DNA from: Symbiodinium natans
Lineage: Eukaryota; Sar; Dinophyceae; Suessiales; Symbiodiniaceae
Length of the DNA stretch: 64,000 bases
Direction of reading: 5' to 3'
Assembly: GCA_905221605.1 (NCBI GenBank)
Contig: CAJNDS010002164.1
Span: 552,501 to 616,500 of the forward strand
Shown here one piece after another: positions 10,321-21,612 of this stretch. The notes beneath the pieces were generated by a model. The model searched no databases. It was given only the letters and a program-made list of their open reading frames with translations, and was not told the origin of the DNA. The stretch's first letter is position 1; the number at the start of each line of letters is the position of its first letter. Made by a program: the position numbers and the translations under genes.

Positions 10321-10716
10321 TTAGTGTAGTGACCTTCCGGACTGTAGTGCGGACTGAAAAAGGCAAGAAATGAAAAGCGTTAAGAATTCGCCTCTGGCTT
10401 GTTGCACCTTGGCCATCGGCGAGATGCGGTCCCAGAGCAGCCATCGATAACACAAACAGAGAGACCAGGGACTCACAGCCAGGATGTTTAGTGAAAACAG
10501 GAACAGACCTCGTTCAGGGAGACCGCACTTGCGGTGAAATGAATCAGCTCGAGTAGTAACCTGTAGGATGGAATCTGGGAGCCATTGTTTTTCTGTGAGC
10601 GCTGGCAAAGCCTTGTTATTCCGGATCGCGTGAACTAGACCGCAAACCTCCAAACGCATCTCCGGCCAAAGGCAGGACCGAGCTGTTGGAAAACTCGTAC
10701 TATGTATGATTGTCAC
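10321..10716 (-). CDS. possible minus-strand coding region, unknown
   Basis: A 131-codon open frame on the minus strand, with segments such as RLEVCGLVHAIRNNKALPAL and a hydrophobic patch LFSLNILAVSPWSLCLCY. It is long for this region and the plus strand is closed in most frames. No motif, start context or splice site decides it. Confidence 0.3.
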   Translation of the reverse strand: MTIIHSTSFPTARSCLWPEMRLEVCGLVHAIRNNKALPALTEKQWLPDSILQVTTRADSFHRKCGLPERGLFLFSLNILAVSPWSLCLCYRWLLWDRISPMAKVQQARGEFLTLFISCLFQSALQSGRSLH

Positions 10717-10916
10717 ACCCCGAGTATTTCTCAGTCGCCACCCCTCAGAGAGGGGCTGCGGAGGTTGGGATTTAGTTGGGCTTACTCAAGGGCCGGGGAG
10801 GGAGGGGCACAAATGGCACAAAGGCTGCCTGCTTTGGCCGTACTGAGCTGCGAGAGCATGGGTCTTTCACAGCAATTCTTTTTACATCGAACAACGGGCT
10901 CTCTGCCTACAAGTTT

Positions 10917-10980
10917 GCTTAAGAACCCCAAAAGAATATGAAAGAATCATCCCTATATTAGGGGTTCTTAAGCAATTAGT
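10917..10980. mobile_element. family M3 hairpin element
   Basis: About 60 bp with inverted ends TTGCTTAAGAACCCCAAAAG and AGGGGTTCTTAAGCAATTAG. Other copies are at 45683 and 55903. Confidence 0.7.
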
Positions 10981-10998
10981 AGCTTATGGATGTGCCGA

Positions 10999-11085
10999 AC
11001 CCTAAACCCTAAACCCTAAACCCTAAACCCTAAACCCGAAACCCTAAACCGTAAACCCTAAACCCTAAACCCTAAACCCTAAACC
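10999..11085. repeat. telomere-type array (CCCTAAA)n
   Basis: About twelve units with CCCGAAA and CCGTAAA variants, ending CCCTAAACCAG before an open stretch. Confidence 0.9.
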
Positions 11086-11230
11086 AGCCTGCAGGTTCAG
11101 GTGTCCCGATGTTTCTGCCTTGACCAGGTACGCTTCCTTTTCGCGAAGCGATTGGCATGAACGACAATGGCCCGGTCATCCCGCCGGCTGGCAGCAGGGT
11201 GTGCAGATACGCCCATGAGAGATGTTGAGA

Positions 11231-11261
11231 GGTTTAGGGTTTAGGGTTTAGGGTTTAGGGT

Positions 11262-11321
<60 letters not shown>

Positions 11322-11330
11322 GGTTTAGGG
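11231..11330. repeat. telomere-type array with a homogenised TTGAGGG block
   Basis: Five TTTAGGG units followed by about nine TTGAGGG units and one TTTAGGG. The variant has spread locally, as expected from slippage or unequal exchange. Confidence 0.9.
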
Positions 11331-11462
11331 GGATCTGCACAAAGAGCAAGATGCTTGTGGGTAGATGCTTGGGGGCAGATGCCTGCACTTGCTTGCATAT
11401 GCAAGATCCCTTGCAAGGCAGGGTTGTGCTTTCTACCCCTGAGGCGACGGGACCCGCACACC

Positions 11463-11669
11463 ATGAGGACACCATCCTCCTCGTCGCAGACCAACCCCAA
11501 CGAAGAGCCCGGCGGGCCTGCTGCCGGCTCTCAGGGGTCGAACTCAGGTTCGAACCCGGGCCTCAGCGTCCTCAATGCGATGTCGCGATCCGTAGATGGG
11601 CATTTGGGACTTGGTGGCTTCACTACTGGAGCCACCAGTTCAACACGACGGAAGGGCAAGCGCCCATGA
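11463..11669 (+). CDS. possible Ser/Gly-rich coding stretch
   Basis: Starts with ATG at 11463, includes SSSSQTNPNEEPGGPAAGSQ and SVDGHLGLGGFTTGATSS, and ends with TGA after a basic tail RRKGKRP. A second frame (to 11842) is also open. Low complexity makes this tentative. Confidence 0.3.
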   Translation: MRTPSSSSQTNPNEEPGGPAAGSQGSNSGSNPGLSVLNAMSRSVDGHLGLGGFTTGATSSTRRKGKRP

Positions 11670-12670
11670 GCTCCGGGATGCTTGTCCAGAGGCGTTTCGG
11701 AGCTTTCGGGGGGCATTTTGGACGTGGTCTCGAGGCCCACTCTCCAGTGTGCCGTCGTTGTAACTTAGCAGCTTTATGGGCCCGAAGTCTACCAACACAA
11801 GTTGTAGATCAAGGCGATGGATCGGTAACTTTGGGCCTGTAAGGCCTGTAGTTGTTTAAAGTTGAACAGTGAGTCCACCAACAGGTCCGCTGAAGTGATG
11901 AAGTGATGCAGCATCAATTCCAGAAGCATGGTGAGGTGTGGTCGGACCTGTAGGGAGGGCACTTGTGGTGGCCTAATTAATTAATTTTAACGCTACGCGA
12001 TCCGCCGGCCTGCACAGTGGCGAAGCCTGTAATTGCGACGTGCGTGTCACCCGCGTCCTTCACTGACAAAGTCAGCTTGCACAGAAAAAGGAGTGCAGAG
12101 CTTTGCATGGCGTTCGGGTGAGGGGGCAGATGGAAAGATGGAAGGGCACAGTCCCCACAAACATCCCTTGGTGCGCTGGTGGGGGGGCTACTAGGGCTGG
12201 CTTGGGCTTTGGGAGGGGGGGGGTGGGGTTCGGGGCGCCGAGGGTGGGGGGGGGGGGGGCTGATGCACGGTCGGCTCCCACACATGTGTCGGCTGGGAGG
12301 GTACTGAGGGCTGTGCGTAGTGTGTTTGGGAGGGGATCAGAATCAGACACCTAGGTCTGGGGGTGCTGCCGATTAGTGGAGTTGCATTTAAGGAAGGCGT
12401 GGCTTGGGGTGGTAGCAATATGTTTCTGCTGGCAGCCCGTGAACGCGTCAGCGTCCCAGTGGGTATTCCCAACTTGTCGACAACGAAGCCGAACCGCCAA
12501 TCCCACAACCCCAAACGCACCTAGAAACACAACAGCTGATGCAGCCACGAGCCGGTGAACGTTTAAGAGCAATCACCGGGCGGGCAGAGCCAGGCATGCC
12601 AAACGACCAGCAAGTTTCGACCAAACCCCCCGCTTTGCATGAACGTATTGGTATGCCTCAAATTCCATTC
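11670..12670. other. no supported gene; G-rich tract
   Basis: Contains G-runs at 12181-12260 (up to 12 G) that could form quadruplexes. Pro-rich minus-strand frames across them are composition artefacts. Confidence 0.4.
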
Positions 12671-12759
12671 CCAGGATGGGCTACTAGGCCTTAAAATCCC
12701 CATAATGAACCCTATAAAGGGCCTTTTCAGAGGTTATGGGGTGGAATAGCCCATCCTGG
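12671..12759. mobile_element. family M1, compact intact copy
   Basis: An 89-bp hairpin from CCAGGATGGGCTA to TAGCCCATCCTGG with one internal unit. It is the cleanest reference copy for this family. Confidence 0.85.
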
Positions 12760-13112
12760 TTAAGAAGTCAGGTGAAGGGATTGTGTAAGCACTTTGTTTC
12801 ACGCAGATTCATGGGATCTCATGCTGAGCAGCCACCATCTTTATCATGACACACGTTGGTGTGATTGCCAAACCTTGGCATACATTCAACCTGGGAACGC
12901 CGATCAGCTTTACAAGGTTGGATGACGTTTGATGGCCAGGCGACACATCAAAACCGTGCGAAAACATTGCGTTGCAAACGCTCCATGGAAACCATTTGTT
13001 CAAGGACAATGCCGCGACACAGTTTGGGAACATCTGGCACGCGGGACGCCCATTGCTCACACATACCAGCCTCGTCTCCAACTTGCAGCTTTTTTTGTTG
13101 TTTCGTTGTGTA

Positions 13113-13428
13113 CCAGGATGGGCTATTGGGCCCTAAAATCCCCGTAATGAATCCTGTAATTTCAGGGATTATAGGATCTGAACATCCCTTTAAGGAACCC
13201 TATAAAGGGCCATTTCAGGGATTATAGGATCTTAACATCCCCATAAAGGAACCCTATAAAGGGCCTGTTTGGAAGAATATCCCCTATCCCCTATCCCCTA
13301 TCCCCTAAACCCTAAACCCTAAACCCTAATCCCTAATCCCTAATCCCTAAACCCTACACCCTAAACCCTAAACCCTAAACCCTATAAAGGGCTTTTTCAG
13401 GGATTATAGGGTATAATCGCCCATCCTC
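13113..13428. mobile_element. family M1 copy containing a telomere-type array
   Basis: Starts CCAGGATGGGCTATTGGGCC and ends ATAATCGCCCATCCTCG. Inside, two diverged ~60-bp units are followed by CCCTATC, CCCTAAA and CCCTAAT repeats (13280-13385), then the right half of the unit resumes. Confidence 0.75.
13280..13385. repeat. mixed array CCCTATC / CCCTAAA / CCCTAAT nested in an M1 element
   Basis: Four CCCTATC units, then CCCTAAA and CCCTAAT blocks. It sits where the M1 unit itself reads CCCTATAAAGGG, suggesting growth from element sequence. Confidence 0.85.
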
Positions 13429-13514
13429 GTAGTCACCGGCTCATGGCCATGGCCTGCCTTCCACTTTTGCGCAATGGCTTCTCGTGCGCCTTGTCTTGAT
13501 TTGGCTTTGCAATA

Positions 13515-13556
13515 TAGGGTTTAGGGTTTAGGGTTTAGGGTTTAGGGTTGAGGGTT
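13515..13556. repeat. telomere-type array (TTTAGGG)n
   Basis: Five TTTAGGG units plus one TTGAGGG. Confidence 0.9.
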
Positions 13557-15180
13557 CATGGTGCTAAGGCAATTGCATGGTCGACAGGTCCCGCCTCGTA
13601 CTGAGCCTCGTAAGCCGTATTCTTCAAGCTTCACTTTGCAAACTCTGCGGCACCCTTCTTGAGACTGGCAGCCCTTTGCAAAACCGTCCCAAACTGACTT
13701 TAATCAAGGCGATTCCGGCAATTTATGCATGGACACTCGGATCGGGATCTGCAGGCCGGGCTTTGGCAGGTTCAAAATCCCAGACTTCATTCTCCATGGA
13801 TTAAGGTTCAGGCGCTTATGGTTTAGGGATGCTCAGGATTCAGGGTTCAGGGCTGAGGGGCGTAGGCGTTAGGGTCGGATTCGTCGACTCGGTTTCGTAA
13901 GTATGTGAGACGATCTCTTTTTTTTTAATGTTTGGCGTGGTTTCGGGTGTAGAAGGATATCTCTTCCATGGGTGATTCCTCCGCTGGAGCAAAACCTCTC
14001 TGTCTTTTTGGCGCAAGCTCGTCCGGTACCAGCTTGAAGGGGGACTTGAGGGGGCCTTTAAGTTCCTTTCTGCCATCTTGGGCTGTCGACTTGCTGTTGG
14101 GTCTGCCATGGCGACAAGGACGAGCCTGTGCTGCGAATGCGGAGGCAGGGAACCTGGTGCTATCCCGACGATCTTGTCACGCGAATGCAAAAACACACCC
14201 TGCAACCCAAAAACGTGGCCCCCAAAGGCCCAAAAAGATAACTTCCACATTACACCGTTGTCCGAGGCTGAATTTCCATTATTTCGGAACAGGATGCAAA
14301 AAATCCACAATCGAGCTCTCTCGAAGCCTTCTAAGTAAGATATTCCCTAAGCCTTCTAAACCTCCTAAAACCTCAAAACCAAAGCAGAAAGAAGCGCGAC
14401 AGCCCCGAAGTCTTCAGCTCTCGCAAGTAAGCCCTTGGGGTCTTGAGCTCTCACAAGCAGTCTACTACCCTAAACCCTAAACCCGAGACCTTATTGCTTT
14501 CGTTGGAGGTCTTCAGCTCTCACAAGCAGGTCTATTAGGTCTATTGTGTTACTGCAGTCACGTGAATTCGCCATTACCAGACCAACAAGACGCAACAGTG
14601 ACGGGGCGAACGGCCACATACACAACCTACTCTTACATCCAAAAATGATGCGAAGCCACAGTTCCAGACTCCAACTGCAAAATCTGCGAGCTTGTCACTG
14701 CCCGTGTCACTTCCCATCGCTCCTGGTGCCGCGTCCGACGTTTCTTCGCCTTTCAGAAGCCGTGTGTGGGTGTTTCTTCGCCCACTCTCTCATTTTGGAA
14801 TGATTTTGTCATGCGAATGCAAAACGACACAGTCCTGAAACTCAAGAATAGTTTCCAAAGGTCGAAAGTTTTGCCAGAAGCCCTTTTCATATGTTATCAC
14901 GTTCAAGGCACAAAAAGCCGCAATCGGAGGAACCTGTGCTCAGAGAAAAGAATATCTTTGACTCAAAGATAGTTCCCAAACCTTCCCGAACCGGAAAATA
15001 AATGTTTAAGCTTGCAACCCAAACTTGAAGATGCTAACAAGATCTTCAAACTGATTTTTTTGCACAGCTTTACTGATGAGTTTCTCCATTCCAGCAACAT
15101 CAGTTCGGGCGTAAGGCATCCACAGATGGCGAGGCTTCTCGTGCGACAAGGCCGGCTGGCTCCTGCATAGCTTCCACGGC
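13557..15180. other. unresolved region
   Basis: Several open stretches of up to 170 codons (for example 13968-14480, plus strand) without recognisable motifs. Related words (TTGTCACGCGAATGCAAAA near 14173, TTGTCATGCGAATGCAAAA near 14807) suggest a weak internal duplication. A short CCCTAAA pair is at 14468-14482. Confidence 0.3.
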
Positions 15181-15187
15181 AGTGCAG

Positions 15188-15250
15188 CAAACCCTAAACC
15201 CTAAACTTGAAGCCCTAAACTCTATAAACCCTAAACCCTACACCCTAATC
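15188..15250. repeat. degenerate telomere-type array
   Basis: CCCTAAA units mixed with CTCTATAAA and CCCTACA variants. Confidence 0.75.
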
Positions 15251-15544
15251 CAAAAAGCCTGCAACAGGGCGCCTGCCATTTACGCCTACAACGTGCCGAG
15301 CTGCGCTCGAAGTGAGGTGCGAGTATCTGCGACTCAGTCGATTTCGGGCTCTGCCGCTTGCGCCTGCTCCATGAAATGTCCTGAAACATAGTCCTCTGCG
15401 GCCCTGCTGCAGCTTGCAGCTTCTGGGCAATTGCCCAGAGATTGGCACGTGCAACTGCCCCGCAGGCCCGCGCAGCAGTGTCCTCGCCCACGTCGGGGCT
15501 GCTCGAGAGTGTAGCGGTCCAAGCTCGCGTTTGCAGTTTTCATA

Positions 15545-15605
15545 GCCCTAAACCCTAAACCCTAACCCCTAAGCCCTAACCCCTAACCCCTAAACCCTAA
15601 ACCCT
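15545..15605. repeat. telomere-type array ending in CCCTAG
   Basis: Eight to nine units mixing CCCTAAA with CCCTAAC and CCCTAAG. It ends CCCTAG directly before an open stretch (15606-15813). Confidence 0.85.
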
Positions 15606-16680
15606 AGGATTTTGTTTGGTGGAGCAGCTAATTGGTCGGTGTCGAGCTTCGGTTCCTAGATCATCCAACCGGGCTCCACAAAAAGCCCAGGAGCAGCTGC
15701 ACGTCAGGGGCATGCTGCAGCAGATTCTGGCAATCGAGGACCAAAGGGGAGGTAGAGCCTTGTTGAATCAGATTCTACCAACAAGATCCAACAAGCATGG
15801 GATGATCATCTAGAAGCTCCTTCCTCATCATGTGCACAGGCAAGTTTCCTCGACCGCCTCTGAAGGTTAGGGCTTAAGTCAGAAACATCTCACCGAACGC
15901 AATTGCGCGCTGTGATCTGAGATGTATTGTAGCTATGGGTCGTGGCTCCACATCTCCCTCAACCTGGGTTAGCTTGAGAAGTCTTCATTCTTCAGCTCCA
16001 GTGTTTGCCCTCAAAGAACACGCCCTAAACCCTAAACCCGACAGACAAAAACCCCTGAAACACCCATGCGGCTCTGAAACCGTGTGGCTCTTCTGTGCAT
16101 ACCCATCCCCTGGAGTCCGCACTGCCATATTGTTGTGCAACTTCCAGGACATGTAGTTCTGGAGCTCCGATGCTAAACACCTTTACCCGTTTCGCCTTTG
16201 AAGCTTTCGGAAGGGCGCTTTTGGTGGAACAGTGGTTTGGGTGTTGCCGTTCAGGTGCATAAACCTAACGTTCAGGGGTTTAGGGCTTAGGGTTTCGGGT
16301 TAGGCACGAAGCACAAAACCTAGTGCTTGTCTGAAGAGACTAGTCGCCGCTGTCTATGTTTGGCTCTTAGGATTGACATCGCCAAATAAGGCGACACCTA
16401 GCTTGGGCGGACTTTTATTGCATTTTGGTCCCTTCAGGACCACCTGGACCGATGGCATCGGGTGGACCGGCCAGAGGCAGATTCAACAGCACTTCGGTCT
16501 CGGCCAAGAAAGGAGTATCATGAAGCTTCAAATTGGGCTCTCTGTGCAATGCATGACATCTGGATGAGAGCTGCATAGAGCTCCCGAGCTGATACGGTTG
16601 ATTGCAGCTGGCATGGATGGTGCCCACTCTCCCAATTCGCGGAGGCCGCATCTCTCTTCTGGGTTCAGTCCTGAGCCCAA
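15606..16680. other. no confident gene
   Basis: An open stretch to a TAG at 15811 contains RGMLQQILAIEDQRGG. Only lone telomere-type units occur at 16023-16040 and 16278-16300. Nothing recognised. Confidence 0.3.
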
Positions 16681-16686
16681 ATTTGG

Positions 16687-16780
16687 GATGTTCCCCCTTA
16701 TCCTAACAGTCCTTAATCGGGATTATAGTACCCACCATTATGATCCGTATGAAGGACTGTTAGTATAAGGGGGAACATCC
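16687..16780. mobile_element. family M4 hairpin element
   Basis: A 94-bp near-perfect palindrome with ends GATGTTCCCCCTTATCCTAA and its inverse TTAGTATAAGGGGGAACATC. A second copy is at 54077. Confidence 0.8.
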
Positions 16781-16799
16781 ACTGTGTAGGCCAGGCTCG

Positions 16800-18895
16800 G
16801 ATCGCCAAGGCTGGTAGAATGTGCTTTTGTGATTCGAGGTCCCGGCCTACTTCCCTGTGCTCTTCTGGCTAGACCAACGTACACCTGAGCAAAATGCCAC
16901 ATGCCCCAGAACGCGCTCTTATTGCAATATTCGTCAGCACATTGTGGCCCGGGCAGGCCTGCAGTGGCGTCAAAGTGTTGCTAGTCCAAGGCCAGCCACC
17001 TTCAATGCGTGCGAGATGTTGTGGGTACGCTTCAGCAGTCAAGGCCATCTTGCTTGCGGCTTTCCTTTGCACCGAGCTTTCTGCACTGGTGGGGTATTCG
17101 TGTGCGCTGTAACCAGCTTGCAAGCAGCACCAGTGCTGACCGCACGCCCCAAAACTCCACTTGCAGCCTCTTGTAGCATGAAGGTATTTCTCCAGGAATG
17201 CTGGGTACGATCATCTGCTGCTTTATGGATATGAGTATCCACACTGGAAGCGCTTCAGGCGGATTCCGCTTGTCACGTCAGAGTGTGATGCCAGTTCTGC
17301 AGAGAAATTTGCATCGGCTTATTCTGCTGTCTCGGCTCGGACTCTAAGAAGCCTGGATGTTGAGAAGGCAGCCTGAAACCACCACTGAGACCACAAACAC
17401 ATACAAAAACCCAGTCTTACCGACTTCAGTCAGATGCACGGCCAAGCCAAGAGCTCGCGCACGACTCGAAATCGGAGAGGAAAGGCCAGGGCCCTCTGTG
17501 CCATGGCACAGGGTGACTCTGCGGATGCGGAGGCCAGGTCGAGCGGAAATACTCACAGACAGAGTCCAAGTATCAGCAGGACCAGCACAGCAAGGTTCCG
17601 ATTCCGCTCAGGCTGCAGAGACTTCAACCAGCGCTGCTCGCGTGTTGTCTGCCGTGGAGAAGGTTCCTGGGATCTGTTTCAGTCCGGACCATTCTCACCG
17701 CCTACTCCTACTGGTAGTGTTTCCGAATTCATTCGAGTGAAACCTCTCACATGGCCTTCCGGCTACACTTGAGGAGCAGCATGCCACTCTGCCTCTACCA
17801 GAGGTCGAACGATTGTGAGAAGGTAATACCACTGACTCTTTTCTTATGCTAGGTCGGTCCTTGGGACCTTTCTTTATGTACCCATAGTATTGGGTTTTAG
17901 AGATCGTTACTAGGGAGTATTCTTCAGATGGTTTTCAGGGACACCCTGGTAACCCTGGTATGTTGTTTTCAGCTGGGCGAGGCTCTGCAGCAGTGGGTCA
18001 CTTGCGATTTCTGTTCGCTCAGCCATGAGCACGTGAGAAAAGTCAGCAATTGGAAGCTCGCTTGCTGGGGAGGTGCTGGACGAGTGGCTTGCTGCTTGGC
18101 AGGTCTGACAAGTCTCTCATGTACGCATGCCTAGCTATCGAACAGCCAGCACGCAGCATAAGTAGCGGGCAGTTGATTTCGTGACTCAGGTTACTGGGCT
18201 GCACCGTGCCGGCGTGCGGCACACAGTGTGCATCATTCGGGCGAGGTTCGTTTTTCGCGAGGCGGCCTCTTGCTTAGGCCAAAAAGTTCATCCAGGACAA
18301 GATCTGCAAAGCCAACGATGAGGCGCAACTGAGCGCATCTGGCAGCTTGCATGTGCATGCTATCAGAGGATCATAGCGCCTGCACTGCTCACGTGTTCAT
18401 CCCCGATGCAGTTTATAAAAAATGAATAGCACATGTTAGCCCTGCATTCCTGTGAGAATTCTGAAACGGTATGAATGTGAGAGGAGTGCAAGCGCGTGCG
18501 GCAATGGCTTCTGCTTCGGATGAACGGACGGATCTGGGAGCACAAGATTCCACTGATGTGCCGATCACCCGACAACGCAGAAGCCTCAAACTGCAGCTCA
18601 GAGTTGGCCCAAAAGTTGCTCACGTGGTGATAGTTGCTTTGCTTACAGTCATTGTCATGATACCGGTTACCACAAGAAGTATAATCGTTGTTATGTGCAT
18701 ATTGTATATACATATATATTTTCTGCACATACATACATACATTCATATGTGTGGCTATGAATGTGCGTATTCCATGGGCTGCACAGTGGTTTGCAAGCGT
18801 GTCATGTGATTGCTCCGCAGCGAGCTTTTGGGTTCCTGAGGTTCCGGGCCTGCGCAGCAGCGCTGTTTGGCCACGTGAGGACTGATGCCAACGTT
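16800..18895. other. unresolved region with long open frames
   Basis: Open plus-strand frames at 16857-17234 (125 codons) and 18471-18809 (hydrophobic stretch AHVVIVALLTVIVMIPVT after a polar start) have no recognised motif. AT-rich tandem words lie at 18700-18745. Confidence 0.3.
17357..17740 (+). CDS. possible coding stretch, unknown
   Basis: A 127-codon frame, rich in Arg, Ala and Ser, including ARARLEIGEERPGPSVPWHR. A second frame (17434-17772) is also open, so strand and frame are uncertain. No domain recognised. Confidence 0.25.
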   Translation: MLRRQPETTTETTNTYKNPVLPTSVRCTAKPRARARLEIGEERPGPSVPWHRVTLRMRRPGRAEILTDRVQVSAGPAQQGSDSAQAAETSTSAARVLSAVEKVPGICFSPDHSHRLLLLVVFPNSFE

Positions 18896-19356
18896 TTGGG
18901 TTTAGGGTTAAAAGGGTGTACGGGGTTTATGGTGTTGAAAGGGTTGATGGGGTTTACAGGGTCTCTGGGGTTTATAGGGTTCATATCGTTCATGGGGCTT
19001 ATCGGGTTTGTGGGGTTTATAGGGTTCATAGGGTTTATGGGGTTTATGGGGTTTGTGGGGTTTATGGGGATTATGGGGTTTTTAGGGTTCATAGAGTTTA
19101 TGGGTTTTTTGGGGTTAATAGGGTTTATAGGGTTTATAGGGTTTATAGGGTTTATAGGGTTTATAGGGTTTATAGGGGTTTACAGGGGTTTACAGGGGTT
19201 TACAGGGTGTATAGGGTTCATAGGGTTTATGGGGTTTATAGGGTTTAGAGGGCTTATTGAGGTTCATAGGGTTTATTGGGTTTATAGGGTTTACAGGGCT
19301 TGTTGGGGTTTATTAGGGTTTATGGGGTTTATAGGGTTTGTTATAGGGTTCAGGGT
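18896..19356. repeat. long degenerate telomere-like array (GGGTTTATA type)
   Basis: About 460 bp of GGGTTTATA, GGGTTCATA and GGGTTTATG units of 8-9 bp, with a purer block at 19130-19180. Related to TTTAGGG but with an extended unit. Repeated frames (for example GFIGFIGF) are artefacts. Confidence 0.9.
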
Positions 19357-19364
19357 TTTAGAAT

Positions 19365-19480
19365 CCACACGAGCACTGACACATAGCATAGATTTAACAC
19401 GCGCTTTTGACAGCAGCATGCCCCCCAATGTGGTTCAATCCAAGTGTCCCGTTCTGTGTAGCCTTTGCGGTGGTAGTTGA
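19365..19480 (+). CDS. possible terminal exon after a telomere-like array
   Basis: Follows GGGTTTTAG and reads in one frame ESTRALTHSIDLTRAFDSSM, then CPVLCSLCGGS and a TGA. The array would be the preceding intron. Product unknown. Confidence 0.3.
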
Positions 19481-20396
19481 ATTTGCTTTGCGGCGCCACC
19501 AGCTTGAGCCTGAATTCCAGGGGACAGCCAAAGGCCCCAAGTTTTGGGCCTACGGGCTCGACATCCCCAGAAATCGACGCCAAGAACAGGTCCGGTGCGA
19601 GTCAAGAACAGCGGTTGCGATGCGAGGTGTCTAGTCCCTATAGCATTAGGCTGCGACCCCCAACCTTGCCAGAGAGTCCACCATTGTCTCAGGGGGTTTT
19701 GCCGGTTGCGCCGTCTCTGGAGCGTTTATCGGGTCCTGAGGTTCTGGTTAGAAAGGTCCCTCCTTGAAGGGGGATCTTGCAGATTGCGAACGGGAGGTTC
19801 TGGGAGATCTCGAGTGTTTAGGTGGCAATCGGACTGCGGGCCCTGAAAGGAGGATTGGGTGGTGGGTACCTGAGACACTTTCTGATACTGCTTCGCCCAG
19901 ATGCCTCGGCGGCTTCTAGTGCTCGGTGAAAAATGGACGGGAATGGATGCCTGCAGATGGTCTTGGTGTGGGTAAGTTGAATATGCAAATCTTGCAGGAC
20001 TCTCCGTGGCTGTCCGCTATTGAGGCCAACGCTGGATTGAGCCAATGCTGCCACTTCGCATGCTGAAGCAGGGCGATCATGTGCGATCATTGCAAGTGAT
20101 TGTTGTGATGAAGTTGCCCTCCGTGCGGCGTTCTGCATCGTTAGCCTTGGTGTGTGCCACGCTTTGCTTCGGCGAGAAAGTTACAGCTAAATCACCCGCA
20201 GCTCGTCACATGCCCCTTCTGGACAATGCATGGGGTATATTTTCAAGCTCAGCAACACAATTCAACCACCACAAGCGGTCCAGACGTCAGCCAACACACC
20301 AGCAGCATGGCAGCACCTTCGCTGAGTAGCCGCTGCTGTCGCTGCGCTGCCTGCCACGCGCACCGCGAACAGCACCAGAGAGCCCGATGAACTGAC
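19481..20396. other. no confident gene
   Basis: Overlapping open frames up to 106 codons on both strands; the plus-strand stretch to 19767 (includes PTLPESPPLSQGVLPVAPSL) is the most protein-like. No repeats of note. Confidence 0.3.
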
Positions 20397-20549
20397 CCAG
20401 GATGGGCGATTATGCCCTAGAATTCCTGAAAAGGCCCTCTACATAGGGTTCATTACGGGGATTTTAAGGCCTAATTATACCCTGTAATTCCTGAAAAGGC
20501 CCTCTATATAGGGTTCATTATGACTTTAAGGCCTCATAGCGCATCCTGG
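20397..20549. mobile_element. family M1 hairpin element, inverted units
   Basis: Runs from CCAGGATGGGCGATTATGCC to CTCATAGCGCATCCTGG. Two tandem internal units are in the opposite orientation to those at 9644. Confidence 0.8.
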
Positions 20550-21475
20550 CAGTCCCGTCACGTCACATCGATGGAGTTACCCGGGCTCCGGAGAGGTCTT
20601 CAGTTTGCAACGACTCGTAGGGGGCTGGCCCCAATCACGTCGAAGCACCGTGTCAATGGAAGGTTCCATTTGCAAGGATCCGTCATGCTCAGCGCAATTA
20701 CTTCTGTTAATTTTCAGGCCCTTACAGGATCGAAGGATTGACAGAACCCGAACGGGGATGCCTAGCGCACTGTACGACTCATCACTGCTGAAGCCTTTGC
20801 TCAGCTAGGTGCGATGTGATTTGTGACGAGCTGGTTCTTCGATGGTGGCTTTGCACGCAAGACTCGGCAAGACGGGGGAGCCGTGTGGCCAAGGGAAGTG
20901 AGGGTTGAGTTTTTGGATGCGAGGCTCCCGAACATTGGCCTCAACCTGCCCGAGCCTGTGCCACAGCTGGCGAGGACCCAGGCGGGGCGCCCCCGAAACA
21001 TCGTGGAACACCCTTGCGCGGATGTCCATATCCTTCCCATCCTATGACGTAGAAGGGAGCTTACCACCAAAAAGAAACCATATCCTTCCCTTCCTATCAA
21101 TTCTGCATGACTCTCCGCTCGCATTGAGAGGCGCGCCGCCTTCGCGTCCCATTGCTGTTGGCCATAGTATCCCTGGCTGCTGCAGGCCAGGGCTCCGAAG
21201 CTAGAAGCCCCCAAAAGAAGTCTGTGGTACGACATGTTGAGAAATTTGCCTCGAAACAGTTCCAGCTTTGTATGTCATTTGCATGGTGTTTCTGCCCTTC
21301 TGTGTGCTTCAGTTTTTCGATCTTACCTAGGCGTGCTGCAGCTGTGGTGCTGGGCCGAGGGCTGGTACTACTTGCTGCGCGGTCTTCCTGAGCCTGCTTG
21401 TGAGGCCGGCACAGGAACCTCCTGAGCTGCAGAGCATTGTAGCTCCGTGGACAACGCTGCTTCTTTCTTCATGGG
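20550..21475. other. unresolved region
   Basis: A plus-strand stretch to 21047 (includes EVRVEFLDARLPNIGLNLPE) and one near 21140-21240 with a signal-peptide-like run PLLLAIVSLAAAGQG look partly coding but are not joined. Confidence 0.3.
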
Positions 21476-21612
21476 TTCCCCTACTACCCCCCTCTTTACT
21501 AACTCCCCTGCGTTCCCCCCATAATTAAGGCTATTTCGGGATAATTAAGCCTAGCTAAGGTGATTTAAGGGGGGAAACTAGGGGGGTAGTTTTTAGGGGG
21601 GTAGTAGGGAAA
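21476..21612. mobile_element. family M5 hairpin element
   Basis: Inverted ends TTCCCCTACTACCCCCC and GGGGGGTAGTAGGGAAA enclose about 100 bp with inner inverted words. Only one copy was seen in the window. Confidence 0.65.

Noticed and set aside
11535-11560. tRNA-like T-arm GGTTCGAACCC
   Set aside because: No acceptor stem, D-arm or anticodon arm could be placed around it.
18761-19350. Frame with GFIGFIGFMGF repeats
   Set aside because: Translation of the degenerate GGGTTTATA array; only the part after 19365 looks like a possible exon.
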